Assembly (NCBI GenBank): GCA_037042915.1
Contig: CM073198.1
Span: 2,790,001 to 2,854,000, forward strand
Origin: Auricularia sp. M13
Taxonomy: Eukaryota > Basidiomycota > Agaricomycetes > Auriculariales > Auriculariaceae
DNA: 64,000 bases
Direction of reading: 5' to 3'
This document shows positions 1 through 12,942 of the stretch, piece after piece (positions within the stretch are counted from its first letter, which is position 1; each line of letters opens with the position of its first letter). The notes beneath the pieces are model-generated. The model was not told the DNA's origin. It ran no database searches and saw nothing but the letters and a program-made list of their open reading frames with translations. The position numbers were made by a program, and so were the translations under genes.

Positions 1-3000
1 CCCGGCCTGGTAACCAGGGTATAGGTGGGCTTGAGACTGTGCAGGCGAATAGCTGCGAGACATCGGGGCATCGTAATAGGTTTCTCGACCGTAGTTGGAC
101 ACCGTCCGGTTGTCGTACTCGTCCTTGAGCTTGGGAGGTGGCACCCACGAGCCAATGCTATGGTTGGATTCCTTGTCCCACAGCTCGTTCTCCTGCAGCC
201 GCAAGTGAGACAATGATACCAACGAACGTAGGTACGGCTTGGACATACGTAGTCGTTCCAAGACTTCAACGGAATAGACCGCGGATCGAACTTGCCCTCG
301 TCCTGGAACAGAATTAGCGCGCTCACATCGATATACCGGCAGAAAACATACATGAACAATGAGCTTCTTGCCTTTCTCGCCAAGTACCACACGAGTAGCA
401 CCCCAGGAGAAGTCGTCCATCTTCCAGAACGCATAGAGTGGCAGGAAGAAAGAAAACGCCGGAATAGCCAGAATGTAGAAAATCATCCAGCCGATCATAT
501 CCCACTTCCTCCGGAATATGAAGATGAGTGCTTGAAGGCCGTAGATGGCGGCGAGCATGATGAGCGACAACTGCGGGATGCCAGTACCCTCCGCGACGAT
601 AAGGTAGATGAGATATGCGATCTGGAAACAAAAACATAAGTATTGACACGGAGGAACAAATCGAGGATCACTGACGTAGGCCACCTGGACTGGTTGCACA
701 ATTGTTGACAACAGGTCGATGAAGACCACGAAGCGCATGGAGAAACAGCAGAATCCACACAAACGGTCAAGGAACACCAACTCGGCCAAGTTATGGATTG
801 TGGAATTGATCCAACGACGACGCTGCGAGAGGAGAATCTTCCATTCGTCTGGGGCAACAGTGTAGGCGTGGGCGTCTCGCACGAACTGGGTCTTGTTGGA
901 AGGGAAGTGCTTGAGGAGGAGCGTCGTCAGGTAGCGATCCTCGCCGAGATGTAGTAGGTTCTTCATATGAAGAGTGTCGACCCGATTCTCCGAGTAATCT
1001 TGGATAACCTGGTTGGAAACGAAAAGCGGCTTATGGGTGTCGGCCGTTCGTAGGCGATACATGGTGAAACAACCGGGTAAGCAAGTCACAGAGCCGAACA
1101 AGCTTTCGAATGCTTTCGCAAGATGATGCGAGATGAAGTACTCGTAGACCTACCACGCAATTAGTGAAATATCGCTGCTAGCAGTCAAAGGATTCTCACC
1201 TGCATCATCGTGATGATTGACTGTTTCGAATTGGCCAACGAGGTCTCGCCGCAAACACCGATGAGCTTCTTGTCATGCATCATCCTAAACGATGTGAGTG
1301 AGGGAAGAATGACATCACGAATGAAAGACGCACGCAGATACGAGACGATTGAGCGACAGCGGTTCAACGGTAGTATCGGCATCGACCACCAGTAGATATT
1401 CGTAGAACGTTGGGTTGACTCCGATGACGTTCTTGATCTGGTGGTATATTTCCAGCTCGAGTGGGTTCATAGGCGCGTTGAAGTGAACCTGTGGACGGCA
1501 AATTAAGCCATGGAACAAAATTGCGGGTTAAAAAGAGCATACCTTGTTAAGGAAGTGCATCAAGACCATCTGGGAGTCACGCTTGCCACGATTGCCAGGA
1601 CGCTGCCTCTCGGTCGGCTTCCCGACCTTGACGACGACGAGGTATGGAACGACATGGCCGCCACATTCGTACAAACCAGAATACACCTTGCCCATGTTGT
1701 GTTGCTTGGCGCCCTCGCCGAGCGAGAGGAAACTCAACGGCTCAGGATCGAGGTTGGGATCGGCACCAAGAATGTCGAGGACGATGCGCGGCGTGGGCCG
1801 ATCGTTTCCAGAACCCACGATATTGCCATCGCAGATGATAAACAGTAGCTTGCGTTTGTCGTCATACCGCAGCTTGGCCAACGAGTCGATGGTGTGCCGC
1901 ATAGACTCCTCGCCTTCGGTGTAGCAAGGAACCTGGCAAATGACGAACTTGTCGTGATCCTCTGGGGCACGCGGCGCGCCGAAGTGAAGAGCAGCCAAGA
2001 ACTTGAACCCAATGATAGAGACCATGACGATGGAGAGAGCAAGGAGAATATACGTCGCGAAGAGACATTGAGGAGCATTGCGGTGGTCCACCTTGCCTAT
2101 GGCAAAGAGATTGCGAAGGCAAATCTTCTGGCGATACTTGACATCGCGATCCAGCGGAAGCTCGTCGAACTTTTTCGTTATGTCGTGACCAGTGTTGAGC
2201 TGGAACAACTGAATAATCGACTGATCGATGATGTTCTTGTCGATGCCCTGAGGCGCTTGCTGCTCCTTGGGTACCTTGACAGCGAGCCCAAAGTTGATGT
2301 AGTTGGTCAGCTCGTAGACAATGTTGTTGTAAACTGCAACAACGCGCCCAGCAGAGGCCATGTCGCGCAGTAACTGAGTGGTGAAGCCGACGAAGCCAAC
2401 GCGGTACTTGTATCGCATGATGGTCATCTGCTCAAAGTACCAGTCAGGGCGGTAGTCAGAACTCCACGCTCTGAAGTCATGGTACTGGGCGTCGGTGGCG
2501 AACGAGCCCGTGGCATTAATGGTATCGAGGGTCAGCCACGGGCTGACCTGACCGTTGACGCCGTTGCAGAGCGCGCTGACTTGGACCGGGAAAAGCTGGG
2601 CTATATCCCGCCCGCCGTACTTGAGAATAGACTTCTGCTGCACAACGGGAATCGTAGCCTGGTGGACCTTCGCGATACTGCTGAGGTCGAAAACCTCGCC
2701 ACGGATGGCCGTGTAGACATGCTTCGGGTTCGTTTCGAAGGCGTGCGAGGAGAGCTCGTCGGCGTTGAAAACGTACTCGCGAGGGCAGATGAGGTTCCCG
2801 AGCACTGCAATGACGAAGATGGTGCAACCGCACATAAACCAGATGATGAGGTTGATGGCCAGCTTCTCGCGCCATGCCTGCCGCACATCCATGCGCTTCA
2901 TGCGGCCGAACCAGGAAAGGAACGGCGTCGGCAGCCACCATGTTAACACCCAGACGACAGCGAGCCACCGCCGACGAGCCGACGAATCATGAATCTCTTC

Positions 3001-5807
3001 CGCGACCTCGCCCTCCATGACCTCGCCAGGGAGCGCCTCCTTCTCGAGGCCTTTCTTCTCGAAATTCTGGAACATATTGCGAGAGGGCGCGTAGGATTCT
3101 GTCCCAAAATTGGAGTTCGTGTCATCACGGTGGCTGGTGTACCGGCTCTGGGCGTCATCATCGCTGCGGAACGATTTGCCGTCGTAGTCGTCGTACAGGT
3201 CTGCGCGCTGGAACGGCTGCGCGTTCGCAACGAGAGGCAGCGCCTGACTCGACTGTCCAAATGGATCCCCGTACATCAACGGCGAGGTCGGCGTATGTTC
3301 TCCACCAGGCGTAGCATACGGCGCATAGGGATCAGACAAACCGCGCGGATCGAGACCCGCTTCGGCCTCCATTTCCCTCATGCGGTTGCGCTTCTGCTCC
3401 TCGACATCTGTCGCGCGAAGTCGGTCCTCGAACTTGTGGAATGCCGCATGGCTGAGGAACACCTGAAAACACATATTAGTGGAAATACAGAGAATATGCT
3501 GGCAGCAGCGAACCTTGAACTGGCCAAGTACGACGTCGTGCTCTGCTAATCCGACCGCTTTACGCGCAAGGTCGACACGGTCGTTGTCCGATCCTTCCAC
3601 CAAGTTCAGCGCGGCAAGGGGCTCCTTGTAACGAGCGCAGAATTCGGCCGGCGTCATGCTAACTTCGAACACGATGGCTGAGCGGCGCGCGATCTCGGGG
3701 AGGCCGACGCATCGCACTTGTGCCTTCACACTTCTGCCCTCGAACTGGTTCGGCAGTTGCGAGTCGTTCGGGTTGATGCAGAACACATACCACGGCTGGG
3801 TATCGTCCAGCGTCTGGATAAGCGTCTCCATCGCGTTCTGGAATTGGCCCGCAGCGCACGGCGCGCCGGAAGACAACGCCTCGTCATGGGCTTCCTCGTC
3901 TTCGCCCAGCGTCGGCATGCGCTTGACGGTGTTCTTGCGGCGCGTGGAAGGTGCACGCATCGGCTTTTGCGGCTGCTGAGCCGCAACAACCGTGTCCTCA
4001 TTACGTGGGTGGGCGACGGTGGAGATAGCCTTGCTCGAGAAGAGACCACGAACGAAGGGGTTGATAGAGCCCGAGTCCGGCAAAGCAGTAGAAGGTAGCT
4101 CTGGCCCTTGCGCATGTGCGCCGCGGAGGAGCGAAACGAAGTCTGGGTTGAGCGCGTCGAGATTTCTCTCGAGGAACGACTCGGATGAGTACGTCACAGG
4201 ACCGTTGTAGTGGTTGATCGTGAACGTCGGGAACCCAGAGCGGTCCATAGCGCCGACCTTGAAGGAGCTATGGTTACCCCACCGCTTCCCAAATGCCTCC
4301 ACCATCGTGTGATCCGTCTTCTTGGGCATACGACGGGCCTGGTCGTCCATAATGTGGATAAGGCCGCCAGGCTTATTGCACAGCAACCGCACACACTCCG
4401 AGTTATCGAAGAATGGCACTGAGGGAACAAAGCGCGAGATGCCCTCCTTAGCGTACTCGTCCGTATGCTTCTCGAAGATAGAGCGCTGGATAAACTGGTG
4501 CAGCTTCTCATTGGCGAAGTTGACACAGAACTGGTCCAGCGAATTCGAACGACTAGCGGAGGTCGGCAGGTTCTGAGTGCCAGGCAGATCGAAAATGCCG
4601 ATAAACGTTGCGAAATCGTCACGGCAGAACCGCTGGTTGATGGACTCGTTCAACCACGAGAAGAGCAGCGAGTACAGCATCTTTGCAAGATCGTCTCGGT
4701 TGTCGGACGCGCCGTCAGGGTCGAGAAAGACCGTACACACTTCCTTCTTCACGAGCTTCGTCTTGTACGACAAGACAGCCTCGAGAGCGGCAGCGTCAAC
4801 GCCGAGGAAGTCGGCGACAATCTCGAGCACGTCAGTGTTGCGCACGACAGCGGCGTCTTCGTTGCGGTGACGGTCGATGGTGAAGTCGAGGTTACCAAGA
4901 TGCAGTATGGCGGCAACCAGCTGACACGCCTGAGCGACATGCCGTTTAGACATTCCCACGTTCTTCAATGCACCCTTCAGCTGCTCAAAGCGGAGCGCGT
5001 CCTCGTCTGGACCGCTTGTGGACGGACGCCCGAGCTGCGCGCGTTGACCGAGGTAGCGGAATGTCGTCTTCTCGCTGAGCTTGAGGTGCTGGCGCTCCTC
5101 GACGGAGGCGCCCGCGAGCAGGTAGTAAAAAATGTGGAAGTTTCGCTCGCCAGAAGGCGCGCCAGCCGCGCGATTGCGCTCGAAGTAGTACTCGAGCGTC
5201 TTGACACCGCATAGTCGACCGCGTTCGGTGAACTGCAGCTCGGTGTATTTGCCAAAGCGCGAGGCATTGGCGTTGAAGAGCGTGCGTGCGTTGCCGAAGC
5301 TCTCGAGGACAAACTCAGCCGCCGGTAGCTGTACGGCGAGCTTGGAGCCTTTCTTGCCAGGGTTGCTGACACTGAGCTCGAGGATGCTCTTGATTGCGAG
5401 ACGTCGGTTCTCAGACTTGCCACTGGCTGTGTCGCCGCTATACGGAGAACAAGCGTCGTTAGGAGCCGTAAACGGGCAACTCGGCGTACGCACCTTAGAA
5501 GGATGGACTGGTCAGAGCCCGTTCTCCGCATGTGGTAGTAGGCATTGTTGGCGAGCTGGAAGATGTGTGGCGGGTTGTAGGTCTTGTTCTCGGACGTGTC
5601 CCTGTACTCTGAGGCGTACTGGTGCAGCACTGCGTCCGAGTTCGAGGCCACGTATTTGTGCGGGTTGACCGCTACGAGCGCGAACGTGCCCACGGCCGTG
5701 TATATCTGGTCGCTGAGGAACCGCTCGCGCAGCGCGGTGATGATGGCATCGTCGGAAATAGAGGGCAGGAGCGAAAGGTCGAGCGTATTTTCGAACTTGC
5801 CGCCCAT
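1..5807 (-). CDS. Chitin synthase with N-terminal myosin motor-like domain (class V type), partial at the window start
   Basis: This membrane glycosyltransferase makes chitin from UDP-GlcNAc at sites of polarised growth. The first exon (5807-5494) encodes the start of a myosin head. An intron (5493-5438) falls just before a P-loop, GDTASGKS, a variant of the myosin GESGAGKT. The myosin-like part covers roughly the first 800 residues. A cytochrome b5-like segment follows near residue 990, at about position 2720, between hydrophobic segments near 2930, 2830 and 2040. The catalytic part then shows a DADTTV motif (about 1400), EDRY (about 930) and the diagnostic QRRRWINST (about 815). An in-frame 51-nt intron sits near 3480, and another intron lies near 1505. 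More membrane segments follow down to position 300, and the C-terminus (DEK_C-like in relatives) lies outside the window. The gene is otherwise intact. The ATG at 5807 was chosen because motor homology starts directly after it; an in-frame ATG lies 24 nt upstream. Confidence 0.95.
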
Positions 5808-6021
5808 GGCTGTAGCTGTACTGCGCAACACAGCGCCCTCTGTAGGACACTGGTCGCGACGAACGAGAGAGGAAGGGCTACGAGCCTCGAGGTGGTAAGG
5901 AGAGGAAGACTGCCGCGCGGCAGTGAAGACAAGTTTGTCACTGAGGGCGGCCGGAACCGGATGGAATTATGGCGTCAATGGGTACATTTCACGGGTAGTT
6001 TCTATCGGTACAGTGTGCACT

Positions 6022-7524
6022 CTAGTCGAATGGTACAGGTCGTACAGCAGGCCCACTCAGACCTTTGTCCGCGGCAGCCGCACCGAAAGCTGAGGGAATG
6101 GGAATACCGCAGCAGTCCCCCCATCCGGTCTCGCCCCTGGCGGCGTGGATGTGGCCATGCTCATCCTCACCGTTACCGGCCTCTGGTGGCACCTCTCCTT
6201 CCCAGGGGAGGATAGAGCCAAACAGGAAGTGCTGCATGACAGGAAGTTTGCCTAGCACTTCCGCCTTGTACATCTTGATCATGCCCGAGTTGACCTTTTC
6301 CCAGGTCTTGACCTACATAGCCGAGGTGTCAGCCGATGAGCGAGGCCGAATAACGTGTGTGCATACTGCAGAAATATCATCCAGCATGGGCGAATGCCAG
6401 CGCAATGAGGCGGTCTTGATCTGAACGAGCGTGTGAGCATCGATATATTTCGGTGACGTATGGCGACGTACGGAATTGATGAAATGGATGCAGGCCAGGT
6501 ACATATAGTGCTTCGAGTATTCAGCGAGAACATCTGGGTCGTGTATCGACTTTGGGCGGAGATACTTGTGACCTGGGCTCTCATAAGTTGTCGGCCATAT
6601 GCATCGGTTGGGTGAAGCTCACCTCGAAGCTGGGCTGATCCAAAGAGGAACGGAAGGAAGTGATAGTCATCTAATCCCCAAACACCGTGCGAGCCAGCCG
6701 GTTCGAGCCAGTATGCGGACTGGATATGCCTCATGACTTGGATGTACCTAACGGAAATTATGCTTTCAATGTTGGCGTGGGTAATCATGTAAATGACACA
6801 CCTCCAGAAGACGCGAATAACCAACGCGGTGTGGTCGCTCTCTCGCACGACCCCGAGGTGTTCTAGACAGAACCTGTTCCAGCTTCGTTTGAGCACGGGG
6901 AGCCGCGACGGCGAAGACGATGGACAGATAGACGTACAGCCAACACAGGAAGTTGAGCTCCATGCCGCTTCCATAGTCAATTCGTGTTCTGTTACCCCAG
7001 GATTCGGCGAAATAGACTTGTATCTCAGGCACCGAGTCCGATGGCAGGCCAGGCAGGCTTGCATGACACGATGGCGCGAGCTATAGTCGACGAACGCAAG
7101 CAGGGCGAGCCAGAACCGAAGAGAGGAGTATCAGAATGCGCTACGGCATGACGAAAGAGCGAGACGGCAGACGTGCTTCGTGGACTTTGTCGTAGAAGGA
7201 CCTGAAGGCTGGGTTGCCAAAGCGCGAACCAGCATTATCGACGGGTGGTGTAGCGTCGACGAGCCGATCAACATCATCCAGCACACGGATAATTGCTTCT
7301 ACGCCCTGCACGCCCACGCGGCCAAGGTGTGAGAGATACGCCAGCAGACAGAAGGCGAGCATGGGATTGCGTCGCACCTCGGAACTGGAACAGCTATCTG
7401 TCAGGCGCACGCCCACGACCGCCTGATTGAGCGTCTCGATGTACTCGAGCAGCTGGGCGTGCGTCTTGGAAGCCTCGAACTCGGCGAGCTGTTCCTTTGT
7501 CACAATGACTTTGCGGGGAATCAT
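6022..7524 (-). CDS. Serine/threonine phosphatase 2A activator (PTPA/Rrd family peptidyl-prolyl isomerase)
   Basis: PTPA proteins activate protein phosphatase 2A and have peptidyl-prolyl isomerase activity in cytoplasm and nucleus. The conserved block [20 protein letters not shown] is encoded near 6660-6720. Other family segments are [16 protein letters not shown] (about 6970-7020), [11 protein letters not shown] (about 6370-6400) and [22 protein letters not shown] (about 6220-6280). Five or six short introns separate these pieces. Examples are one ending in gggcgtgcag near 7306 and one that splits a conserved Arg just before the stretch leading into the WGLDDY block. The C-terminal tail is Gly/Ala/Pro-rich and ends in VPFD. 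The ATG at 7524 gives [13 protein letters not shown], which matches where relatives become conserved, but a short upstream exon cannot be excluded. The stop lies about 215 bp upstream of the chitin synthase start on the same strand. Confidence 0.9.
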
Positions 7525-8453
7525 CAAGGCAACAGCAACAGTTGAGTGAGGCCTTCCGCGATCTGCTGAACGGGATTTGCCGGACGTGTTTGGCCGTCTC
7601 TTCCTCCTGCTCCGGTCGTAGCCACATCCGTCCCAGCTTATTCATGCACGGCGCCGTTTATGCATCAGGAGCGGCCTCCAGTTCTGTGTTCACGCTGGCG
7701 TGCATTGTTGTCGCGGTCCGCGCAGTTCCAGGTGCTCTGGAGGCTGGTTGAGCCGTTGACGCGTCTTCGATCGTGATTAACACACCAGTCGGCCACTCTT
7801 GCTACATCTCCGTTGAATTGGACGCATCTCGGCTATACAGCTGACCCCTATTATCGAAGGTGTCTCCAGCGTGCTCATATTCAATCCCGACCGCCGGCCA
7901 CCGGGGATGGCTCAAGTCACCGACTCTGCACCTCCGCGGACCTAGACATCGAATTGCGCACTTGCTTCGTCTTCTCTCTTGCTTCGACCGGTCCGCGCTC
8001 AGTGTGCCGGGCACATGCTCGCCTGCCGCATATTCGGCGTGAGTAACTCTGCTCTTGCGCTCCAGTGTCAAATACTACGATGTCTCCGTGTTCATATGCA
8101 TGCCTTGACATTCCGTTACGATGACAATTACTGGCGACTTCTACTCCGGGCATTCTTGCAGCAAGACCTAACATTGCTCGGATACCGCTCGATCGAGCAC
8201 ATGTCACCGTCAACTGGGCTAGGAGGCCTGCATTTCGAACATTCGAAGCTATCGAAGTCTCTGGGCCCCTCACCACTCCAGTTCACGCAGAAGATGATCT
8301 CTGATTCCCCCGCACAGCGGAATCTACAGCAATGGAGCCAACAAGGCAACGGTTCTAGACAGCAAGAAAACGAATCTACAGTTCATGTGCCCTCGTGCAA
8401 GAAATGGGTGGCGTAATACATGCGAGTACCTCGTTTTATCGTTCGTCAATTCA
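7525..8453. other. Intergenic stretch without a recognisable gene
   Basis: About 0.9 kb lies between the 5' end of the PTPA gene and the 3' end of the HPP-family gene, both minus strand. Open frames of up to 145 codons occur on both strands but look like nothing I know and lack a consistent exon pattern. The segment should hold the PTPA promoter and the HPP 3' UTR. Confidence 0.5.
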
Positions 8454-9474
8454 TTAAACCTTCTCGTCAGCAGTCCGATTATAGTTTGAGCGCTCGCTGC
8501 CCGATGACGAGGCTGACTGTCGCTGCTCAATACTTTTGAGCGGATCTGTGGATTTACGCTCGTCGGGCTCTGGCCCACCGAGCGCGGGCTCGGGTGGCGC
8601 AGGAATAGCAACCGCGGGCTTCCACCAAAACACGGGGTAACGGCGCTTGAGGCCGAGGTGAGTCTGTGCGCGCGTGCGGCAAGTCCAAAACACACCTGGG
8701 CATTGTTATTGAGCAGCGCAACGCAGAGCACGAGCACGCTGCTGAGAAGGACGACGGGCAGGTAATACCAGCCCAACTCGACGACACTATCTTCGGTCGT
8801 CGCAAGCATAGCCGTCGCGCCAGCAGGAGGGTGCGTGGTTCCGGTGATCATCATTGCCTTTGAGAAGCACTGAGCTCGCGTTGGAGTTAATAGACGATCC
8901 CACTTACGACTAAAGCGACGGCGCATGACAGGGACGCGGACAGCCAGCGCAATTCCTCGTACCGCGCGGCGGGCAGAAGCGCGAAAAGCTTGTGGATGCA
9001 AACACCGAGAAGTGCGGACAGGAAGTGGCCGCCGATGAGCGAGCGCGGCTGGCTGAATGGTGCTTCAACGGCACCATAGCAAAGCACTGCGGACGCGGCC
9101 TGGGTGCAGACGGCTCGGTCAGGGGATGGGCTCTGTTCGGTGCAACAGGGCACGCACGAAGGACGCGATGATCGGGGGAGCATGGCGCTCCTTGAAGTAC
9201 GCTGTATGGCCGAAGACGGCCTGCAGCACTGACATCCCGACGAAGGCGCCTGACGCGATCCGCGGTCGTCAGCGCCGGCGACGCGCACGGGCTGCGCGGG
9301 GACTGACCAATGAACGACCAGGCCCATATTACGACCTGCGCTGGGTGAGCTGGGCGCGCGGACGCGTCGCGGTGGGCTCACCCTGTGCTGTGGCTTGGGT
9401 GGCACGGGACGGTAACCGAGCCAGCGGCTGGCGAGAGGCGGCCAGCGGGCGAGCAGGTGAGCACGGGGGGCCAT
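8454..9474 (-). CDS. HPP-family integral membrane protein
   Basis: HPP-family proteins are small multi-span membrane proteins; bacterial and plant members have been tied to nitrite or anion transport, while the fungal role is unproven. The family signature is plain: TGTTHPPAGATAML, encoded near 8815-8860. Upstream comes a block with ASAVLCYGAVEAP followed by PRSLIGGHFLSALLGV (about 9010-9100). The N-terminal part (LGYRP, then WAWSFIG and GAFVGMSVLQAVFGH) is reached through two GT-AG introns (about 9245-9303 and 9096-9153). Further introns lie after VALVV and after LLNNNAQ. I see four hydrophobic segments, as usual for the family. The tail is hydrophilic and Ser-rich and ends in DEKV. The ATG at 9474 begins MAPRAHLLARW. 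Confidence 0.88.
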
Positions 9475-10571
9475 GGACGTCGAGTACAGCGCTGACCGCG
9501 AGGCGGGGGGTGGGATGTGGGCAGAGGCAAGGAGCGAAGAAGAAGTGCGCGGGACGATTTGGGCCTCTCCGTCCGACCGGGTCAAGCCGAGCGGGAAGCC
9601 AGATTTGGACAGCAGCCGCCGCCCCGGCGATCCGATCCTAAAGTGCGCACACGTGCTGACCACGCCCCGCCGCCGAGTCTGCAAAAATTATGGACAAGTA
9701 TCAGCCTCGTATGTCCGGATCTCTTCGCCGCAGACGGCTCACGCCCTCTCACGCGTCACTGCCCGAACGGGACCGCCAAGCGGCACCTGCAGCCAAACGC
9801 CACTGCCTGGCACGTCTCAATTCGTGGTCATAATTCTCAGGGTCGTCTTACGTATCGGCTAGCCCTCCTGCCAGAGGCGCACCGAGCATCCCAGCGTCGT
9901 GTCATCGAAAGGCAGGGCCATCGGCCGTTCGCGTTACCGTCGCTGCCCGGCACGAGTTCCGCAAACCGCGAATATTGGGCGCGTGGCCGCCTCGCACCTT
10001 ATCCAATATTCCTTCCCGCCTTCGTCACCCGGCCGAACTCGCTGTTCGCGTACGAGTTCTCGTGCCCCCACCTCGCACATGTGATGCTGGCAGAATGCGG
10101 CATCTCAGACCCAAATCATCGTCTTGCTTTCCGCATTCGATCCAACATGCATAATTTTGACGTGATCGGTGTCCGCTCGGCCGTTCGCAACAGAAACTAG
10201 GCCTATCGTTCTGCGTGCCATTGATGCGGACCAGTCCGTCCGCATCTCAACGCGGTTTCTTGGTATTTGCACTTTCAAGTCCGACCGCCGCGACACCGTC
10301 ACACAATTCCTCCCGCTGTCCGAGCCCAAGTGACGCGCTTCTTTCTTCGCCCCTTACTTTGCAGCAACGAGGTGGCCTCTGTCCACGGTTCCTTTTCCTT
10401 CCGCTCACTTGCGAGGCCCACAAATCCCATGGAAAATATCTCTAACGCGTTCTCGCGTGGCTCTTACGGCCGCCCCACGAGAGAAGTATCCGACGCTCGT
10501 GCCCAGACTACTTAAGGACCCGTCACTGCTCCCACAAATCCCCATCCCGGTTTGGGTTTTCTCCACCTGCG
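9475..10571. other. Divergent promoter region between HPP protein and P450
   Basis: This 1.1-kb GC-rich stretch separates the divergently transcribed HPP and P450 genes. A 227-codon open frame at 9517-10200 (+) shows no recognisable domain and an unusual composition rich in Arg, Pro and His, so I regard it as chance. I see no clear TATA box or repeat. Confidence 0.45.
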
Positions 10572-12714
10572 ATGCCTTCGCACTCGTCCGTCGGTCCTGC
10601 TCTCGCAACGCTCGCCGTCTCGGACGCAGACGTCTATCCGACGTCCCAGCTGCATGTCCCCTATTCCGCGGCACTCGCGTCGATCCTCGTTGTGGCGTGC
10701 TACTACTACCTCTTCGTCCACTCCCACTACACGCTCGCCAACGCCAAAGGCAACAAGATACCCAATGGCCCCCGTGGATTCCCCCTTCTCGGTGCGCCGA
10801 TCGCCACCGTTCCTTTGTTGGCTGCCTAACGCGGCCGACCCCAGGTTCCTTCCCCTTCCTCACCGCCTACCCTGAGCTCACCCTCACGTACTGGCAACGC
10901 AAATTCGGCCCCATTTACAGCATGTGGCTCGGCAAACAACTCATGATCGTCGTCTCCGATCCTGGCATCGCAAAGGACCTGCTCGTCACGAACGGCCTCG
11001 TCTTTTCTTCCCGCAAGGAAATGTTTATCAAGAGTCAAATCGTCTTCGCCGGCCGCGGCATCACGGCGAGCCCGTACAATGAACGCTGGAGGACACATCG
11101 TCGCATCGCGGCCGGCATGCTGAACCCCGTCGCGGTGGAGAAGTTCACGCCCGTTTTCGAACGCGAATCTCTGGTCCTCGTGCAGTCGCTTTTTTCCAAA
11201 GGCGGTGCTGGCTCTCTGCCGATCAACCCACAAGTGAGCAATCGCATCTCATAAACGGGAGCGTATCGGCGCGAGACTGACGGCCGCGCATTAGTCCCAT
11301 GCAGGTCGCTGCTCCCTCAACAACATGCTTGCGATTGTCTTCGCGACGCGCACCGACTCTGTCGACCACCCGCTGGTAGGCCAAGCGTTAAGGCTGTCGC
11401 GCGAGTTCATGAATTGCACGGGCCCGGTGTCAAAGTAAGCGATTACCGTCAAAGCCAATCGCGATCTACAGCCCTGAAAATCACTCACTCTATTCATTTA
11501 ACAGTATGGTTGACTTCGTCGAGCTCTTGCAATCGGTGCCGACGCCGATGAAATCTCGGGCTAAGCGACTGCACGCCGACCTCATGTCGCAGTACGGCGG
11601 CATGATAAACGACATTCAGACGCGGCTAGACCATGGTGACAACGTGCCCGACTGCCTCGCAAAGACCATGATCCAAACACGCGATGAAGAGGGCCTTGAT
11701 TGGACAGACATGTGTATGCTTGCAAGCGCGTTCATGATCGGTGGCGTAGAGACGGTACGTGGGTGTGGACATTGGCCGTTTGACTTGATGACCGATCACT
11801 CTCATGGCCCTTTCAGACTGCGGCTATCATGCAGTGGTTTGCGGCACTGATTCCAGCGTACCCGGAAATCCAGGCGCGAGCCCACGCCGAGCTTGACAGC
11901 ATCATAGGCAGGGACCGGTTGCCCACCGTGCACGATGAGCCCTATCTGCCATACATTCGGGTGAGCGCGGTCGCACAGTTTGCGGCCAACACTCCTCGTT
12001 CTGACCGAAACGCCCAACACTTTCGCAGGCCATCATCAAAGAAGTGAGTGTGCTTGCTTCTACGGGCGGTCGCGGTTCCGTAGAAGGACGTGTACTGACG
12101 TTGTTACCCGCTGCGCAGGTGGAACGAACCAGGAATCCATTCTGGCTGGGAACTCCCCACTTCTCCACGGCAGACTTCACTACCTCTTCGGGGCACTACA
12201 TCCCTAAAGGCTCCGTTGTTGTGCTCAACACTTGTGCGTGCCGTTTAGCGGCGCCTGGCCTATTCCTTTGCAGGGCTAACCCTCGCTCACAGACGGCATG
12301 CATCACGACCCGCAGCGTTACCCTGAGCCGCACTCTTTCAACCCGGAGCGGTACATGGATGACGTCTACTCTACAAACGACAGTGCCAACTTGGCAGACC
12401 CTTACGAACGAGACCACTGGATGTTTGGCGCTGGGTGTGTTCTCTTTAAACAAGAGCAGTGCTGTGGCGTCAGAGCCGTCCTAACTTCACCCATTCCTGT
12501 CAGTCGCCGGATATGTCCAGGCATTCTGGTTGCCGAACGCGAGATCTGGTTAACCATCTCTCGCATGCTCTGGTGCTTCCGCATGGAACAGATTCCTGGC
12601 GAGCCCATCGACCTGAAGGAGTACGATGGCAAGTCAGGGCGCAGTCCAGTCCCGTTCCGCATTCGCTGCATCCCGCGGCACGAGAACGTGGCAAAGGTGT
12701 TGGGGCTGGCTTGA
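10572..12714 (+). CDS. Cytochrome P450 monooxygenase (resembles basidiomycete phenylacetate-hydroxylase-like P450s)
   Basis: This is a haem-thiolate monooxygenase anchored in the ER membrane. An N-terminal hydrophobic helix (ALASILVVACYYYLFV) is followed by the proline-rich hinge PNGPRGFPLLG. The I-helix motif GGVETTAAIMQW is completed across an intron near 11755-11818. The K-helix ExxR appears as EVERTR, also split by an intron. PERF-type residues lie in FNPERYMDD. The haem loop FGAGRRICPG is interrupted by an intron between FGAG and RRICPG (about 12436-12507) and carries the cysteine ligand. About eight introns interrupt the gene. The segments EIQARAHAELDSI, WLGTPH and EREIWLTISRMLW fit a CYP504-like group known to me from basidiomycetes. 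That subfamily assignment comes from memory and the substrate is unknown. No break was seen. Confidence 0.9.
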
Positions 12715-12942
12715 GCGTCCGTGTCTGACTGTCTGTACAACTCGGCCAAATGTCATATTACTACTTATTCGAACCGCAATCGTACATTACGCCTCCACAT
12801 CTCTATACAGCACAACGAGCGAAATTCGATTCTGGAGCGTCGCGACGCATCTTAACAGCGATGGACGACCAGCAGTTGGTAGCTTCAAGATTGTGGGTCT
12901 AGCGCGGGACCAGGGGGGAACATGAAGGATCCAAGCACAAAC

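Noticed and set aside
4465-5214. Open frame of 249 codons on the plus strand
   Set aside because: It is antisense to the myosin-motor exon of the chitin synthase and has no domain; it reflects the codon bias of that gene.
9517-10200. Open frame of 227 codons between the HPP and P450 genes
   Set aside because: No recognisable domain, biased composition and position in a divergent promoter region make a real gene unlikely.
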